NCBI GenBank assembly: GCA_028873695.1
Contig: JAPPNU010000028.1
Coordinates: 186,001 to 250,000 of the forward strand
Direction: 5' to 3'
Source: Gemmatimonadota bacterium
GTDB taxonomy: Bacteria; Latescibacterota; UBA2968; GCA-2709665
DNA length: 64,000 nucleotides
A program made the translations under genes and the position numbers. The notes beneath the pieces were generated by a model. The model made no database searches. It saw only the letters and a program-made list of their open reading frames with translations, and was not told the DNA's origin. This document shows, in pieces, positions 51,404-60,880 of this stretch (the first letter of the stretch is position 1; every line of letters begins with the position of its first letter).

Positions 51404-53896
51404 ATGTCGGACGGATTTCAGCCTCTGGATCTGAAGACCTATTATAGTTACGGGACGGCGAATATAGAGACAGCGGACGGGTATCTGTGGCCTGCCGCGC
51501 CGGGATCGCCGGATTTGAGCGGATTGGACCGGCTCCCGGGAGGAGATTGCCGGTTCTGGGGGGTTCCGTTCGCCCTTGCCGACCGCGGGGAGAGTTCCCG
51601 TCAGCCGGCATTTATCGTGGTTTCGGCTCGGGCGGGCAGGGATGGCGCCGGGCCCGTGACCATAGAAGTCGGCCGGAAGGCGCGGCGGGTGTTGTTCGCA
51701 CACGTCTGTACGCCGGTCCGCGGCGCTGACGCGAGTCTTGAGGGAACCGGAGAGATCGTGGGAAAGTACCGGATCGGCTACGATTCAGGCGCAGACGTCG
51801 TTCAGGCGTTGAGACGGCGTTTCGAGATTCACGACCTCTTCGTGCCGTGGGGGCACCATCCCTTTCTCTGCCGGAATTGCCGCGAGTTTCACCCGGTGGG
51901 GCTTAACGACAGTAACCTGCCGTATGGCGCGGCGCAGGTGGGTGTCAGGTCGGAAAGCAGCGATCTGGCGGGCTGGTGGCTGTACGACTGGGTCAATCCG
52001 CATCCGGGAAAGACCATCAGGAAAATCGAGGTATCGGCATCCGGCGGGGGTACCGTCGCTCTGGGCGCCGTCACGCTCTGCAAGGAGGAACGGGACCCGC
52101 TTGCCTGGCATCCGCGCAGCGAAGTGGCGGTATCGACAGAAGGCGGCGAGGAGGTCGCCGTCGATATGGATCGAGGCGTGATCGCGCGGCAGGACCGGCT
52201 CTACGTGCCCGGCGCGGATTTCCTTGAGACGGACGAAGCGGGGTGGGGATCGGGAGGACAGGCGTTTCGGGAGGGGCGTTATCTGGAGGTCCATGGCTCG
52301 CCGGAAGGGCGTCTGAACGTCCGGTGCGGCGAATCAAGCGAGGCGTTCCGATGGGGAGACGTTCTGGAGAAGAAGACCGTAACGAGCGGCGCCACGCGCG
52401 TGGACCTCGTGGCACCCGCGGGCCGGCAGTGGGTACACGTCAGCGTGAAAGACGCCGCCATCGGCCGGCCGGTTGGATGCCGGATACACTTCCGGTCTCC
52501 TCACGGCGCCTATTTCGCGCCGCACGGCCATCAGGCAGACGTGAATACCGCCTGGTTCGAGGACATGGGCGGGGACTGCAAGGTGCGTGGGACGCCGTAC
52601 GCGTATATCGACGGGACCTGCCAGGTGGAGCTGCCTGTAGGACCGGTTTACGTGGAGGTGGCGCGTGGTTTCGAATATGTGCCTGTACGGAGGCTGTTGG
52701 AGATCAAGCCGGGTCAGCGCGATCTCTCCCTGGACATTGAACGCGCATTTGACATGAAAGACCGGGGATTCTATTCCGGCGACACTCACGTGCATTTCCT
52801 GTCGTCGCAGTCCTCCCATCTTGAAGCCGCCGGGGAAGACCTCAACGTCGTGAACCTGCTGGCCAGTCAGTGGGGCCGTCTCTTTACGAGCTGGGAAGAG
52901 TTTACGGGCGGCCTGGCGCCAACGAGCAGCGAGTTCCACAAGATCTGGGTGAGCCAGGAAAACCGCCAGCATGTGCTGGGGCACATCAGCCTGCTGGGTC
53001 TCACGCAAATGGTGGCGCCAATGTGTACCGGCGGGCCGCAGGAGGACTGGATCGGCGGCGAGATCCAGGTCTTGATGGCGGATTGGGCTGAAGCCTGCCG
53101 GGAGCAGGGGGGTCTGGTGATCATGCCGCATATGCCCACGCCGGACTTCGAGAATGCCGCCAATATCGTGCTGGGCCAGGCCGACGCCGCGGAGATGTGC
53201 TGGATCTGGCAGGGCGAACGGATCGGCGCCGGAGAGCGCGGGTACTACCGGTGGCTGAATACGGGGCAGAAACTTCCGATCGTCGGCGGAACGGATAAAA
53301 TGTCGAACGGGCGCATTCTGGGTGGGTCGCGGACGTATGCCAGACTCGAACGCGGAGAAGAATTTACATTTGAAAATTGGTGTAAGGCCGTAAAACGCGG
53401 CACGACGTTCGCCAGTACCGGGGCAATGATCGATCTGTGCGTCGACGGAACGCCGATGGGCGGGGAGATCGCCCTGAAGGGAAACGGCGGGACAGTGGAA
53501 GTGGTGGCTGCGGCCGAAAGCGTGTGGCCGCTGACCGCCGTGGAACTGATCGTAAACGGAAATCGTGTTTCCAGACAGCATGCCGCGGGGGACCGCAGAG
53601 CGGTCACGCTGAGGGAGGAGTTGAAAGTTGAGAAGTCATGCTGGGTGGCTGCCCGATGCTGGGGTGAGTACGCCACGGACGCCGGTCCGGTAATGGCCCA
53701 TTCGTCGCCGGTCTACATCGACGTGGGCAATCGATGCGCGTTCGAGTCCGCCGACGGTGAATATCTGTTGACCCATATGGAGGGCGGCATCGCGTGGGCG
53801 GAGAAGATCGGCGTGTTCAGGGACGAGAATACGCGCGCGCGTCTGATTGCTCTGTTTCGCCAGGCGCGGGACGAGTTGAGCCGGCGGGGACGTTAA
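51404..53896 (+). CDS. CehA/McbA-family metallohydrolase (copy 2)
   Basis: 830-residue paralogue of the protein at 46310, similar along its whole length. It has the same beta-rich N-terminal part (VGCRIHFRSPHGAYFAPHGH), then the PHP-like metal domain from about residue 455: GDTHVHFLSSQSSH, SQENRQHVLGHISLLGL, VIMPHMPTPDFENA and VGGTDKMSNGR, so all the His, Glu and Asp ligands are kept. An insert AEMCWIWQGERIGAGERGYY replaces the shorter ALI...HHEYY region of copy 1, which may alter the substrate pocket. No signal peptide. The sugar-phosphate isomerase gene follows after 40 bp in the same transcript. Confidence 0.85.
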   Translation: MSDGFQPLDLKTYYSYGTANIETADGYLWPAAPGSPDLSGLDRLPGGDCRFWGVPFALADRGESSRQPAFIVVSARAGRDGAGPVTIEVGRKARRVLFAHVCTPVRGADASLEGTGEIVGKYRIGYDSGADVVQALRRRFEIHDLFVPWGHHPFLCRNCREFHPVGLNDSNLPYGAAQVGVRSESSDLAGWWLYDWVNPHPGKTIRKIEVSASGGGTVALGAVTLCKEERDPLAWHPRSEVAVSTEGGEEVAVDMDRGVIARQDRLYVPGADFLETDEAGWGSGGQAFREGRYLEVHGSPEGRLNVRCGESSEAFRWGDVLEKKTVTSGATRVDLVAPAGRQWVHVSVKDAAIGRPVGCRIHFRSPHGAYFAPHGHQADVNTAWFEDMGGDCKVRGTPYAYIDGTCQVELPVGPVYVEVARGFEYVPVRRLLEIKPGQRDLSLDIERAFDMKDRGFYSGDTHVHFLSSQSSHLEAAGEDLNVVNLLASQWGRLFTSWEEFTGGLAPTSSEFHKIWVSQENRQHVLGHISLLGLTQMVAPMCTGGPQEDWIGGEIQVLMADWAEACREQGGLVIMPHMPTPDFENAANIVLGQADAAEMCWIWQGERIGAGERGYYRWLNTGQKLPIVGGTDKMSNGRILGGSRTYARLERGEEFTFENWCKAVKRGTTFASTGAMIDLCVDGTPMGGEIALKGNGGTVEVVAAAESVWPLTAVELIVNGNRVSRQHAAGDRRAVTLREELKVEKSCWVAARCWGEYATDAGPVMAHSSPVYIDVGNRCAFESADGEYLLTHMEGGIAWAEKIGVFRDENTRARLIALFRQARDELSRRGR

Positions 53897-53936
53897 TCAC
53901 AGGTAAGCTTCGCGTTATGCGCAGACTGGGGGAACC

Positions 53937-54743
53937 ATGGAATTCAGGTTGGGATACAGCACGCTCCGTTGGCAGGAGCCGGATCTGGAACCGGCGCTGG
54001 AGGAGTTGAAAAGGGCCGGATGGGACGGCTGGGAGGGAAGGATGTCCGCGGACTGGCTGGGGCCGCCTTCCCGTCTGCGCCGGGTGTGCAGGAACGCCGG
54101 GTTGCCGATGGTCGTATATACCGCCAGTGGATCGCCGGACGTGCGCGATTGGGCGCACGTGGAGCGCAACCGTCGCCGGATGGACTACGCCGCCGAGGTG
54201 GGGGCCGACTGCTTTATGTTCATGAGCGGCGGCAAACCGGCGGACCGTCCGGTGAACGAGGGTGACCTGACCGCTGCCGCCGAGGGCGCGGAAGCGTGGG
54301 CGGAATACGCGGAAACGCTGGACCTGGAGATCAGCTATCACATTCATACCAATACACTCGTGGATTCAACCGCGGACTGGAGGTTCTACACCGGACGGCT
54401 TCGCAAGGCAAGGCTCTGTATCGACGTTTCCCACGCCAGGCTCTGGGGCTATGATCCGGCAGAATCGATACGTGACTTCAGCAGCAGGCTGAATTACATG
54501 CACCTTCAGGACTACACGTCCTGCTCACGGGATGAGAGCGGTCGATACGATCCGGTCTGGTGCGACGTCGGAGAGGGAGCGGACCTGGATTTCGTCTCGA
54601 TTCGAAACGCGCTGGTGGAGACCGGCTTTTCGCGCTGGGTCACCAGTTGTCCGGGAAACCCGATACCGGGGGCCGACGACCCCGTCAGCGAAGCCAGGCG
54701 AAGCCGGAAGACATACGCGTTTTTGCGGCGAATCGGATATTGA
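53937..54743 (+). CDS. Sugar phosphate isomerase/epimerase family protein
   Basis: 268-residue xylose-isomerase-like TIM barrel (AP endonuclease 2 superfamily). Metal and substrate segments are LEISYHIHTNTLVD, LCIDVSHARLWGYDP and LNYMHLQDYTS, which provide the Glu/Asp/His set of 3-keto sugar or hydroxypyruvate isomerase-like enzymes. The start at 53937 is ATG with GGGGGAA just upstream. It is cotranscribed with CehA copy 2 and ends before a hairpin element and a very strong terminator, which close this block. Confidence 0.83.
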   Translation: MEFRLGYSTLRWQEPDLEPALEELKRAGWDGWEGRMSADWLGPPSRLRRVCRNAGLPMVVYTASGSPDVRDWAHVERNRRRMDYAAEVGADCFMFMSGGKPADRPVNEGDLTAAAEGAEAWAEYAETLDLEISYHIHTNTLVDSTADWRFYTGRLRKARLCIDVSHARLWGYDPAESIRDFSSRLNYMHLQDYTSCSRDESGRYDPVWCDVGEGADLDFVSIRNALVETGFSRWVTSCPGNPIPGADDPVSEARRSRKTYAFLRRIGY

Positions 54744-54790
54744 CCCGGGAACGTCGCGCTGAGCAGGTATCCGGGTTCTGAAGTCCCATG

Positions 54791-54844
54791 TGCCAAAATG
54801 GCATAATATGCCGGATTGACACACCCGGATATGCCATTTTGGCA
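54791..54844. repeat. Long inverted repeat with self-palindromic arms
   Basis: TGCCAAAATGGCATA at 54791-54805 and its complement ATGCCATTTTGGCA at 54831-54844 flank a CCGG...CCGG inner stem. Each arm is itself nearly palindromic (TGCCA-AAA-TGGCA). It lies between the isomerase stop codon and the terminator. It could be a dual operator or an RNA hairpin; no T-run follows. Confidence 0.7.
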
Positions 54845-54883
54845 TTTCAATATATCCTGCGAATTCGAGTCAACGTATCGCTG

Positions 54884-54940
54884 AAACCGGAAGCACAGAG
54901 CGGTCGGGAGTTTCCCGGCCGCTCTGTGCTTCCGGTTTTT
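54884..54940 (+). terminator. Very strong intrinsic terminator
   Basis: A perfect 20-bp stem (54884-54903 with 54919-54938) continues into CGGGA/TCCCG around a three-base loop and ends in a T-run (GGTTTTTG). It terminates the isomerase transcript and, being symmetrical, may also serve the convergent SDR gene, whose stop codon is 4 bp away. Confidence 0.92.
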
Positions 54941-54941
54941 G

Positions 54942-55775
54942 TTACGGCTCCGGTTCCATCCAGGGCGTCCAGTTGCCCAGGGACAGCGCGCCGTCGGCCA
55001 CGATCGTCGTCCCGGTGACGTATGCCGCGGCCGGAGAACACAGGAAAAGCGTGATCGCCGCAACCTCGTCCGGGTCCGCGAACCGGCCGGCCGGAACGTC
55101 GCGGAGCGCCTGCGACTCGAAGTCTTCCCTCTGAAGGGGCGTGAATTCGTGCTCCCGAAGGCCCGAGGTGTCCACAAATCCGGGCGCGACTGCATTGACC
55201 CGCACGTTTTTGCGGGCGTAGTGGAGGCCCAGGGTCCTGGTCAGGTTGACCACGCCTGCCCGGGCGGCTCCGGAGTGGGCGAAAGGCGGCGCCCCCCGTT
55301 CAAGCGCATAGATGTGAACGATGTTGACGATGGATCCATAGCCATTCGCGGCCATTGAGGGACCGAACCGGCTGCACATGTTCCAGGTGCCGTTCAGGTT
55401 GAGATCGACAACCGCCCGCCAGCCGCCGTCGGTGATCTCCTGCGGACGTGCCGGGTACTGGCCGCCCGCGTTATTGACCAGAAAGTCGATGGCGCCGAAT
55501 TCGCGCTGCGCCTCCGAGAGGAGACGTTCAACCTGTTCGATCTCGCGGATGTTGACGGGCAGGGCGAGGCATCGGGCGCCGACGCCGGCGATTTCCCGGC
55601 CCGCGGACGTGAGCGTTTCGGCATGGCGACCCGCGATCACAACCCGGGCGCCCAGCCGCGCGAAAGCCAGAGCGATCCGTTTGCCGATTCCGCGCCCGCC
55701 TCCGGTTACGAGAGCGGTTTTCCCGGCGAAGAGATCGGGTGCGAATACCGTAAGGGCTTCCGAGTCGGATTTCAT
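54942..55775 (-). CDS. SDR family oxidoreductase, enoyl-CoA reductase-like
   Basis: 277-residue short-chain dehydrogenase/reductase. The cofactor motif is ALVTGGGRGIGKRIALAF and the structural motif is LVNNAGG. The usual catalytic YxxxK is not present; the region reads FAHSGAARAGVVNLTRTLG, which matches the pattern of peroxisomal-type trans-2-enoyl-CoA reductases and 2,4-dienoyl-CoA reductases, where catalysis does not use the classical Tyr. The C-terminus VAPGFVDTSGLREHEFTP is also family-like. RBS GGAGGAA lies 6 bp upstream of the start. Role in fatty-acid or acyl-CoA metabolism is inferred from this pattern. Confidence 0.87.
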   Translation of the reverse strand: MKSDSEALTVFAPDLFAGKTALVTGGGRGIGKRIALAFARLGARVVIAGRHAETLTSAGREIAGVGARCLALPVNIREIEQVERLLSEAQREFGAIDFLVNNAGGQYPARPQEITDGGWRAVVDLNLNGTWNMCSRFGPSMAANGYGSIVNIVHIYALERGAPPFAHSGAARAGVVNLTRTLGLHYARKNVRVNAVAPGFVDTSGLREHEFTPLQREDFESQALRDVPAGRFADPDEVAAITLFLCSPAAAYVTGTTIVADGALSLGNWTPWMEPEP

Positions 55776-55941
55776 CCGGCGTTCCTCCGGACGGAATGGA
55801 AGACGGGACAGGGGCGATCCGCAAGATACGCGATGATCGGGATAAATTCAACGTCAATTGCGCCGTCCCGGAACCATGTCGCCATTTTCCCGGCGATTCA
55901 TCCCGTCCTGCTGCGTCCTCTACGATGAGCATCTGTTGTTT

Positions 55942-55957
55942 TGGCACGAACATTGCA
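55942..55957 (+). promoter_or_regulatory. Sigma-54 (-24/-12) promoter motif upstream of clpB
   Basis: TTGGCACGAACATTGCAA contains TGGCACG, four bases and TTGCA, an exact match to the RpoN consensus. The leader to the clpB ATG would be about 157 bases. The rest of the gene-free stretch 55776-56123 shows only a weak CCGAAGC/GCTTCGG hairpin; no CIRCE element was seen. Confidence 0.6.
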
Positions 55958-56123
55958 ACGAATGCAGGACGGCGGTGCTTTACGTACGCGCCGCATCAGG
56001 TCAACCCTCGGGAGGCCGAAGCCCGGTTGAGCTTCGGGCGATCGAAGGAAACAGGTAAATGCAATCTGGCCCGGAACGGTGAACGGGTTGCAGATTCATT
56101 GCCGACAGAAGAGGAGGCCCCAA

Positions 56124-58754
56124 ATGGACATGGACCGACTGACCCGTAAATCACAGGAAGCGCTTCGGGACGCGCAAACGCGTGCTTCCGGGTACGGGCA
56201 CCCGGAAGTGGACGGGGAACACTTGCTGGTGGCGCTGCTGGAGCAGCCCGACGGCCTGTTCCCGCGTATTCTGGACCGGATGGAAATCGACGCCGATAAC
56301 CTGAAAACGGAGGTGGAAAGCGAACTTGCCCGGCGACCCCGGCAGAGGGGCGGCAACCACGACCCCGGCCGGATGTTCGTGACGCAGCGTCTCCGGAAGA
56401 TGCTTCAGGACGCCGAGGCAGAGGCGAAGCGGATGCAGGATGAGTACGTCTCCGTGGAACACCTGGGTCTGGCGCTGCTGGGTGAAGGGCCGGATACGGC
56501 GTCGGGACGGATCCTGCGGGAATTCAGTGTCACGAAGGAGGCGTTCCTCGCCGCATTGACCCGGGTACGGGGCAATCAGCGCGTGACGGGCCCTGAACCG
56601 GAACCCGCCTACGAAGTACTGGAAAAGTACGGAGTGGACCTGGTCGCGCAGGCGCGCGAGGGCAAACTGGATCCGGTGATCGGTCGCGACGCGGAGATCA
56701 GAAGGGTCGTGCGCATCCTGTCCCGAAAGACAAAGAACAACCCGGTCCTGATCGGGGAGCCCGGCGTCGGAAAGACCGCCGTCGTGGAAGGACTCGCCCA
56801 GCGGATCGTGAAAGGAGACGTGCCTGAGTGGATGGTGGAGCGTACGGTGTTTTCGCTCGACATGGGCGCGCTGCTGGCCGGTGCGAAATTTCGCGGCGAG
56901 TTCGAGGAGCGGCTCAAGGCCGTGCTGAACGAGATCGCGCAGAGCGAGGGCCGCATTCTGCTGTTTATCGACGAGGTCCACAATATCGTCGGCGCCGGAC
57001 GTACGGAAGGGTCCGCCGACGCGGGAAACATGCTCAAACCGATGCTGGCGCGCGGGGAGTTGCACTGTATCGGGGCGACGACGCTGGACGAATACCGGAA
57101 ATACATCGAGAAGGACGCGGCCCTGGAGCGACGGTTTCAACCCGTGACGGTGGATGCGCCGTCCGTGGAGGATACCGTTTCGATTCTCAGGGGGCTTCGC
57201 GAACGGTACGAGGTGCATCACGGGGTACGTATTCAGGACAACGCCCTGGTCAGCGCCGCTGTGCTCTCCAACCGGTACGTATCGGACCGGTTTCTGCCCG
57301 ACAAGGCAATCGACCTCGTCGACGAGGCCTGCGCGATGATCCGTACGGAGATCGACTCCATGCCGGCGGGGCTGGACGAGGTCACGCGCAGGGTGATGAG
57401 ACTCGAAATCGAGGAGGCGGCGCTGAAGCAGGAGTCGGACGACGGCAGCGCGCAGAGACTGGAAGCCCTTCGCAAGGAGCTCGCCGATCTGAAATCGCAG
57501 GCCGGCGCGATGCGGGCCCAATGGGAGTCCGAGAAGCAGGTGATCGACAGGGTTCGAAACCTTCGGGAACAGATCGAGTCAGTGCGTCGAGAGATCGAAG
57601 ACGCAGAACGGAAGTACGATCTGAACCGGTTGGCGGAGTTGAGCCACGGCCGCCTGCCCGAACTGGAGCAGTTGCTGGAGGCGGAAGCCGCGCGGTCGCC
57701 CGGGAATGGCCGGCTGCTGCGGGAAGAGGTGACCGCGGACGAGATCGCGGAAATCGTGTCCCGCTGGACCGGGATCCCCGTCACGCGCCTGGTTGAAGGC
57801 GAACGGGAAAAGCTCCTCCGCCTGGACGAAGTTCTGCACGAACGCGTCGTGGGTCAGGACGAGGCCGTGTCGCTCGTGGCGGATGCCGTGATCCGGGCGC
57901 GGGCGGGGGTCAAGGACCCGCGCCGGCCGATCGGCTCATTCATCTTCCTGGGGCCTACGGGTGTAGGCAAAACCGAGTTGGCCAGGGCGCTGGCGGAGGC
58001 GTTGTTCGACTCCGAAGACAATATGGTCCGCATCGACATGAGCGAATACATGGAAAGGCATTCGGTTTCCCGCCTGGTCGGTGCGCCGCCGGGGTACGTG
58101 GGGTACGAGGACGGTGGACAGTTGACCGAGGCGGTGCGCCGTAAGCCCTATTCTGTGATTCTGTTCGACGAGATTGAGAAGGCCCACCACGACGCGTTCA
58201 ATATGCTGCTGCAAATCCTCGACGACGGGCGGTTGACCGACGCCCGGGGGAGAACCGTCGACTTCAAGAACGCGGTGATCATCATGACGTCCAATATCGG
58301 CGCTTCCCACATCGTCGATCGCGTTGCGGAGAGCGGGGAGGTCCTCGAAGATGCCCGCCGTGCGGTCATGGCGGAGATGAGACGGCATTTCCGGCCGGAG
58401 TTTCTCAATCGCGTCGATGATATTGTCCTTTTCAAGGGTCTGACGCAGGCCGAGATCGCGAAAATCGTGGATCTGTTGACCGCGGATCTCCGCGAGCGGC
58501 TTCAGGACCGCCGGATCGAGCTGGTATTGACCGATGCCGCCAGGGAGTATGTTGCCCGCGAAGGATTCGATCCGGTTTACGGCGCGCGACCCCTGAAACG
58601 GTTTCTGCAGCGGGAATTGGAAACGCGAATCGGCCGGGGCCTCATTGGCGGTGAAATTCCCGACGGGGCACGGGTTTGTGTGGATCTGGAAGACGGCGAA
58701 CTTGCGCTCCACCATGAGGATTCGGCTCCGGAGGCCGCAATAGCCGGCGGATGA
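56124..58754 (+). CDS. clpB: ATP-dependent disaggregase ClpB
   Basis: 876-residue Hsp100 chaperone that threads aggregated proteins with DnaK. It has the N-terminal Clp-N repeat domain (about 1-145: [16 protein letters not shown]), the first AAA+ module with [19 protein letters not shown] and [17 protein letters not shown], the coiled-coil middle domain (about 400-530) that distinguishes ClpB from ClpA/ClpC, and the second AAA+ module with [19 protein letters not shown] and the pore loop [16 protein letters not shown] 7 bp before the ATG at 56124 fixes the start. It is a single-gene unit with its own terminator. Confidence 0.97.
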   Translation: MDMDRLTRKSQEALRDAQTRASGYGHPEVDGEHLLVALLEQPDGLFPRILDRMEIDADNLKTEVESELARRPRQRGGNHDPGRMFVTQRLRKMLQDAEAEAKRMQDEYVSVEHLGLALLGEGPDTASGRILREFSVTKEAFLAALTRVRGNQRVTGPEPEPAYEVLEKYGVDLVAQAREGKLDPVIGRDAEIRRVVRILSRKTKNNPVLIGEPGVGKTAVVEGLAQRIVKGDVPEWMVERTVFSLDMGALLAGAKFRGEFEERLKAVLNEIAQSEGRILLFIDEVHNIVGAGRTEGSADAGNMLKPMLARGELHCIGATTLDEYRKYIEKDAALERRFQPVTVDAPSVEDTVSILRGLRERYEVHHGVRIQDNALVSAAVLSNRYVSDRFLPDKAIDLVDEACAMIRTEIDSMPAGLDEVTRRVMRLEIEEAALKQESDDGSAQRLEALRKELADLKSQAGAMRAQWESEKQVIDRVRNLREQIESVRREIEDAERKYDLNRLAELSHGRLPELEQLLEAEAARSPGNGRLLREEVTADEIAEIVSRWTGIPVTRLVEGEREKLLRLDEVLHERVVGQDEAVSLVADAVIRARAGVKDPRRPIGSFIFLGPTGVGKTELARALAEALFDSEDNMVRIDMSEYMERHSVSRLVGAPPGYVGYEDGGQLTEAVRRKPYSVILFDEIEKAHHDAFNMLLQILDDGRLTDARGRTVDFKNAVIIMTSNIGASHIVDRVAESGEVLEDARRAVMAEMRRHFRPEFLNRVDDIVLFKGLTQAEIAKIVDLLTADLRERLQDRRIELVLTDAAREYVAREGFDPVYGARPLKRFLQRELETRIGRGLIGGEIPDGARVCVDLEDGELALHHEDSAPEAAIAGG

Positions 58755-58777
58755 GTATCCTGCGCAGAAGGTTTAAG

Positions 58778-58810
58778 GCCCCTGTTTCCAATCCGGAAAC
58801 AGGGGCTTTT
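58778..58810 (+). terminator. Intrinsic terminator of clpB
   Basis: Perfect 12-bp stem GCCCCTGTTTCC/GGAAACAGGGGC with loop AATCC, followed by TTTT; A-T pairs extend the base. It begins 24 bases after the clpB stop codon. Confidence 0.93.
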
Positions 58811-59038
58811 CGGTTTTCTGTCCTTCCTCCGTCCATGCGGTTGCGAACGACTGGTCGGCATGAATGGATGCCCGGAGAGAATTCCCTTGTGCCCAAAGTA
58901 CGGAGATATATCTTCCGCTGCAGGGCGCCGGGCTGAAACCGACAGGACGGGCGGGCGTCAAAGGGAGTGCCGGCGACCGGCGGGTTTCCGCCGTGCCGCA
59001 GTTCAGCTTCAATGGGTTACCGAACAGGATGGAGAGAA

Positions 59039-60793
59039 TTGATTCTCCTCAGAATCGTCGTTGCCGCGGTCGCTTTCGTTATTCCCGCCGCCCTCTCCGC
59101 TCAGGATGCGGATTCCGTCATTGTCGATGCGGTATCATTTGAAGGCAATCGCGCAATCTCCGACAGGGAGCTTAAACTCCTGATGTTTACCCGGGCGAAT
59201 CCCTGGTACGAGATTTTTCCGGGCGTAGACGTCCGGCAGTTCGATCCGGCGGTGTTTCGATCCGACGTCGAACGTATTCTCGCGCGTTATGAAGACGTGG
59301 GCTACTTTGAAGCGGTCGTGGATACGGTTGTGGCGCGGTATCGCCCCGGTTTCGTCCGCATTCGTCTTCGCATACGGGAAGGAGAGCCTGTTGTCGTCTC
59401 CAGTGTCCGGCTGAAGGTCCTGCCGGGAGATACCTGGCAGGACAGCACGCGTCTGACGGACGCGTTGGTCAGCAGACAGGCCCGTCCAATGACCCGGATG
59501 GGCCGGGAGTCGGATCTCAGGAAGATCGCCGAAATACTTCAGAACGATGGGCACGCCTTTGCCGGGGTCGCGGTTGACGTGGCCGTGCGTGACAAACGCG
59601 CCGATCTGACGTATCGGGTGACCCCCGGGCCGAAATGCCGGTTTGGAGAGATACGGATTTCAGGAAACAGAACAGTTTCGGACGATCTGATCCTGAGGGG
59701 CCTGACCTTCAGGACAGGAGATGCTTACCGAAAGAAGGACCTCGCGAACAGCCGGCTCCAGCTATATCGGTCGGAGGCATTCCGGTCGGTATCGGTCGGC
59801 GTACCCGATACGGCCGCCCACACGACTCCCGTGGCGGTGTCCGTCCAGGTGCGGGAACGACCGGCCCGGAGTCTGAAACTGGGCGCCGGTTTCGATACCG
59901 AAGAGCAGTTACGGGGATTGCTGGAATGGCGGCACCGGAGTTTTCTGGGCGGCGGCGCGCGCCAGCTGACGGCGGAGTCTTCGGCGTCGGCGCTGGAGGC
60001 CAGGGCAAGAATCAGCGTGAGGCAGCCATACATACTCGGGAGCAGGACGTGGCTGGAGATGACCGGATTCGTGGAGCAGGAACGACCCGAAGAGGTCCGT
60101 GTGAAGCGGGCGGGCGCGAGCGCGGCGCTGGAACGGACCTTCAGGGCTACCGGCCGGGTCGTCTTTCAGGTGCGGACCGAAGTCGTTGATTTCGTGTTCG
60201 ACAGTACCCGTACGACGCTCTCGGTTGAGTACCTGGAGGATAGACGGGACGATTTTTTCGATCCCACCCGGGGTTTGCTGGCTGAACTCGCGGTAAAAGC
60301 GTCGGGTTACAGAGACTTCTTCAAGGTGTCGGGCGAGTGCCGCTGGTACCGGAAGATGTTCTGGAGGAGCGTGATTGCCCTCAGGGTATCGGGGGGGATG
60401 ATTTTAAGTCGGAGGCCTGTAGAGGCCATCCCGAATTTCGAGCGTTTTTTCGCCGGCGGCGCCGGCAGTGTACGGGGATGGAGACTGAACAGGCTTGGAC
60501 CGCGCGATCCGTCCGACCTGCCGGTGGGTGGCCTGAGCCATCTGGAAGGAAGCGTCGAAGTTCGTACCCGTCTGTTTTCAGGCCTGGGGATGGCCGTATT
60601 CGCGGATGCGGGCAATGTGGTAGCCGACCGGTTTGGCGCTTTCGATCCAGGTCGTCTGCAAGTGGCGGCCGGGTTCGGATTGCGTTATCTGAACCCGATC
60701 AGCCCCGCGCGTCTCGATGTTGCGTTCCGTCTCTCCGACGATCCGTCACAGCCGGGACGACAGATTCATTTCAGCCTCGGCCAGGCGTTTTGA
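59039..60793 (+). CDS. Omp85-family outer-membrane protein, TamA-like
   Basis: 584-residue outer-membrane assembly protein. A signal peptide (ILLRIVVAAVAFVIPAALSA) precedes about three POTRA domains (about 25-265; for example VSFEGNRAISDRELKLLMF and FGEIRISGNRTVSDDLILRG). A C-terminal beta-barrel follows, with the Omp85 motif FFAGGAGSVRGWRLNRLGPRD and a final strand ending in QIHFSLGQAF (terminal Phe). Three POTRAs and the TamB-like gene right behind it favour TamA over BamA, which has five. The TTG at 59039 gives a clean signal peptide with GGAG just upstream; an ATG at 59012 lacks an RBS. Confidence 0.86.
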   Translation: MILLRIVVAAVAFVIPAALSAQDADSVIVDAVSFEGNRAISDRELKLLMFTRANPWYEIFPGVDVRQFDPAVFRSDVERILARYEDVGYFEAVVDTVVARYRPGFVRIRLRIREGEPVVVSSVRLKVLPGDTWQDSTRLTDALVSRQARPMTRMGRESDLRKIAEILQNDGHAFAGVAVDVAVRDKRADLTYRVTPGPKCRFGEIRISGNRTVSDDLILRGLTFRTGDAYRKKDLANSRLQLYRSEAFRSVSVGVPDTAAHTTPVAVSVQVRERPARSLKLGAGFDTEEQLRGLLEWRHRSFLGGGARQLTAESSASALEARARISVRQPYILGSRTWLEMTGFVEQERPEEVRVKRAGASAALERTFRATGRVVFQVRTEVVDFVFDSTRTTLSVEYLEDRRDDFFDPTRGLLAELAVKASGYRDFFKVSGECRWYRKMFWRSVIALRVSGGMILSRRPVEAIPNFERFFAGGAGSVRGWRLNRLGPRDPSDLPVGGLSHLEGSVEVRTRLFSGLGMAVFADAGNVVADRFGAFDPGRLQVAAGFGLRYLNPISPARLDVAFRLSDDPSQPGRQIHFSLGQAF

Positions 60794-60880
60794 AACGTGG
60801 CGGAACGCGGGAATCAGACCATACGCCCGCTTGACAAAGCCGGGATCACGCGCCGATACATCGTGCCGTACGGGAGCCCC

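Noticed and set aside
52334..53581. 415-codon open frame on the minus strand
   Set aside because: Antisense to CehA-like copy 2, with no recognisable protein features.
56151..57521. 456-codon open frame on the minus strand
   Set aside because: It lies wholly antisense to clpB; the encoded protein shows no domain, and the clpB frame is certain.
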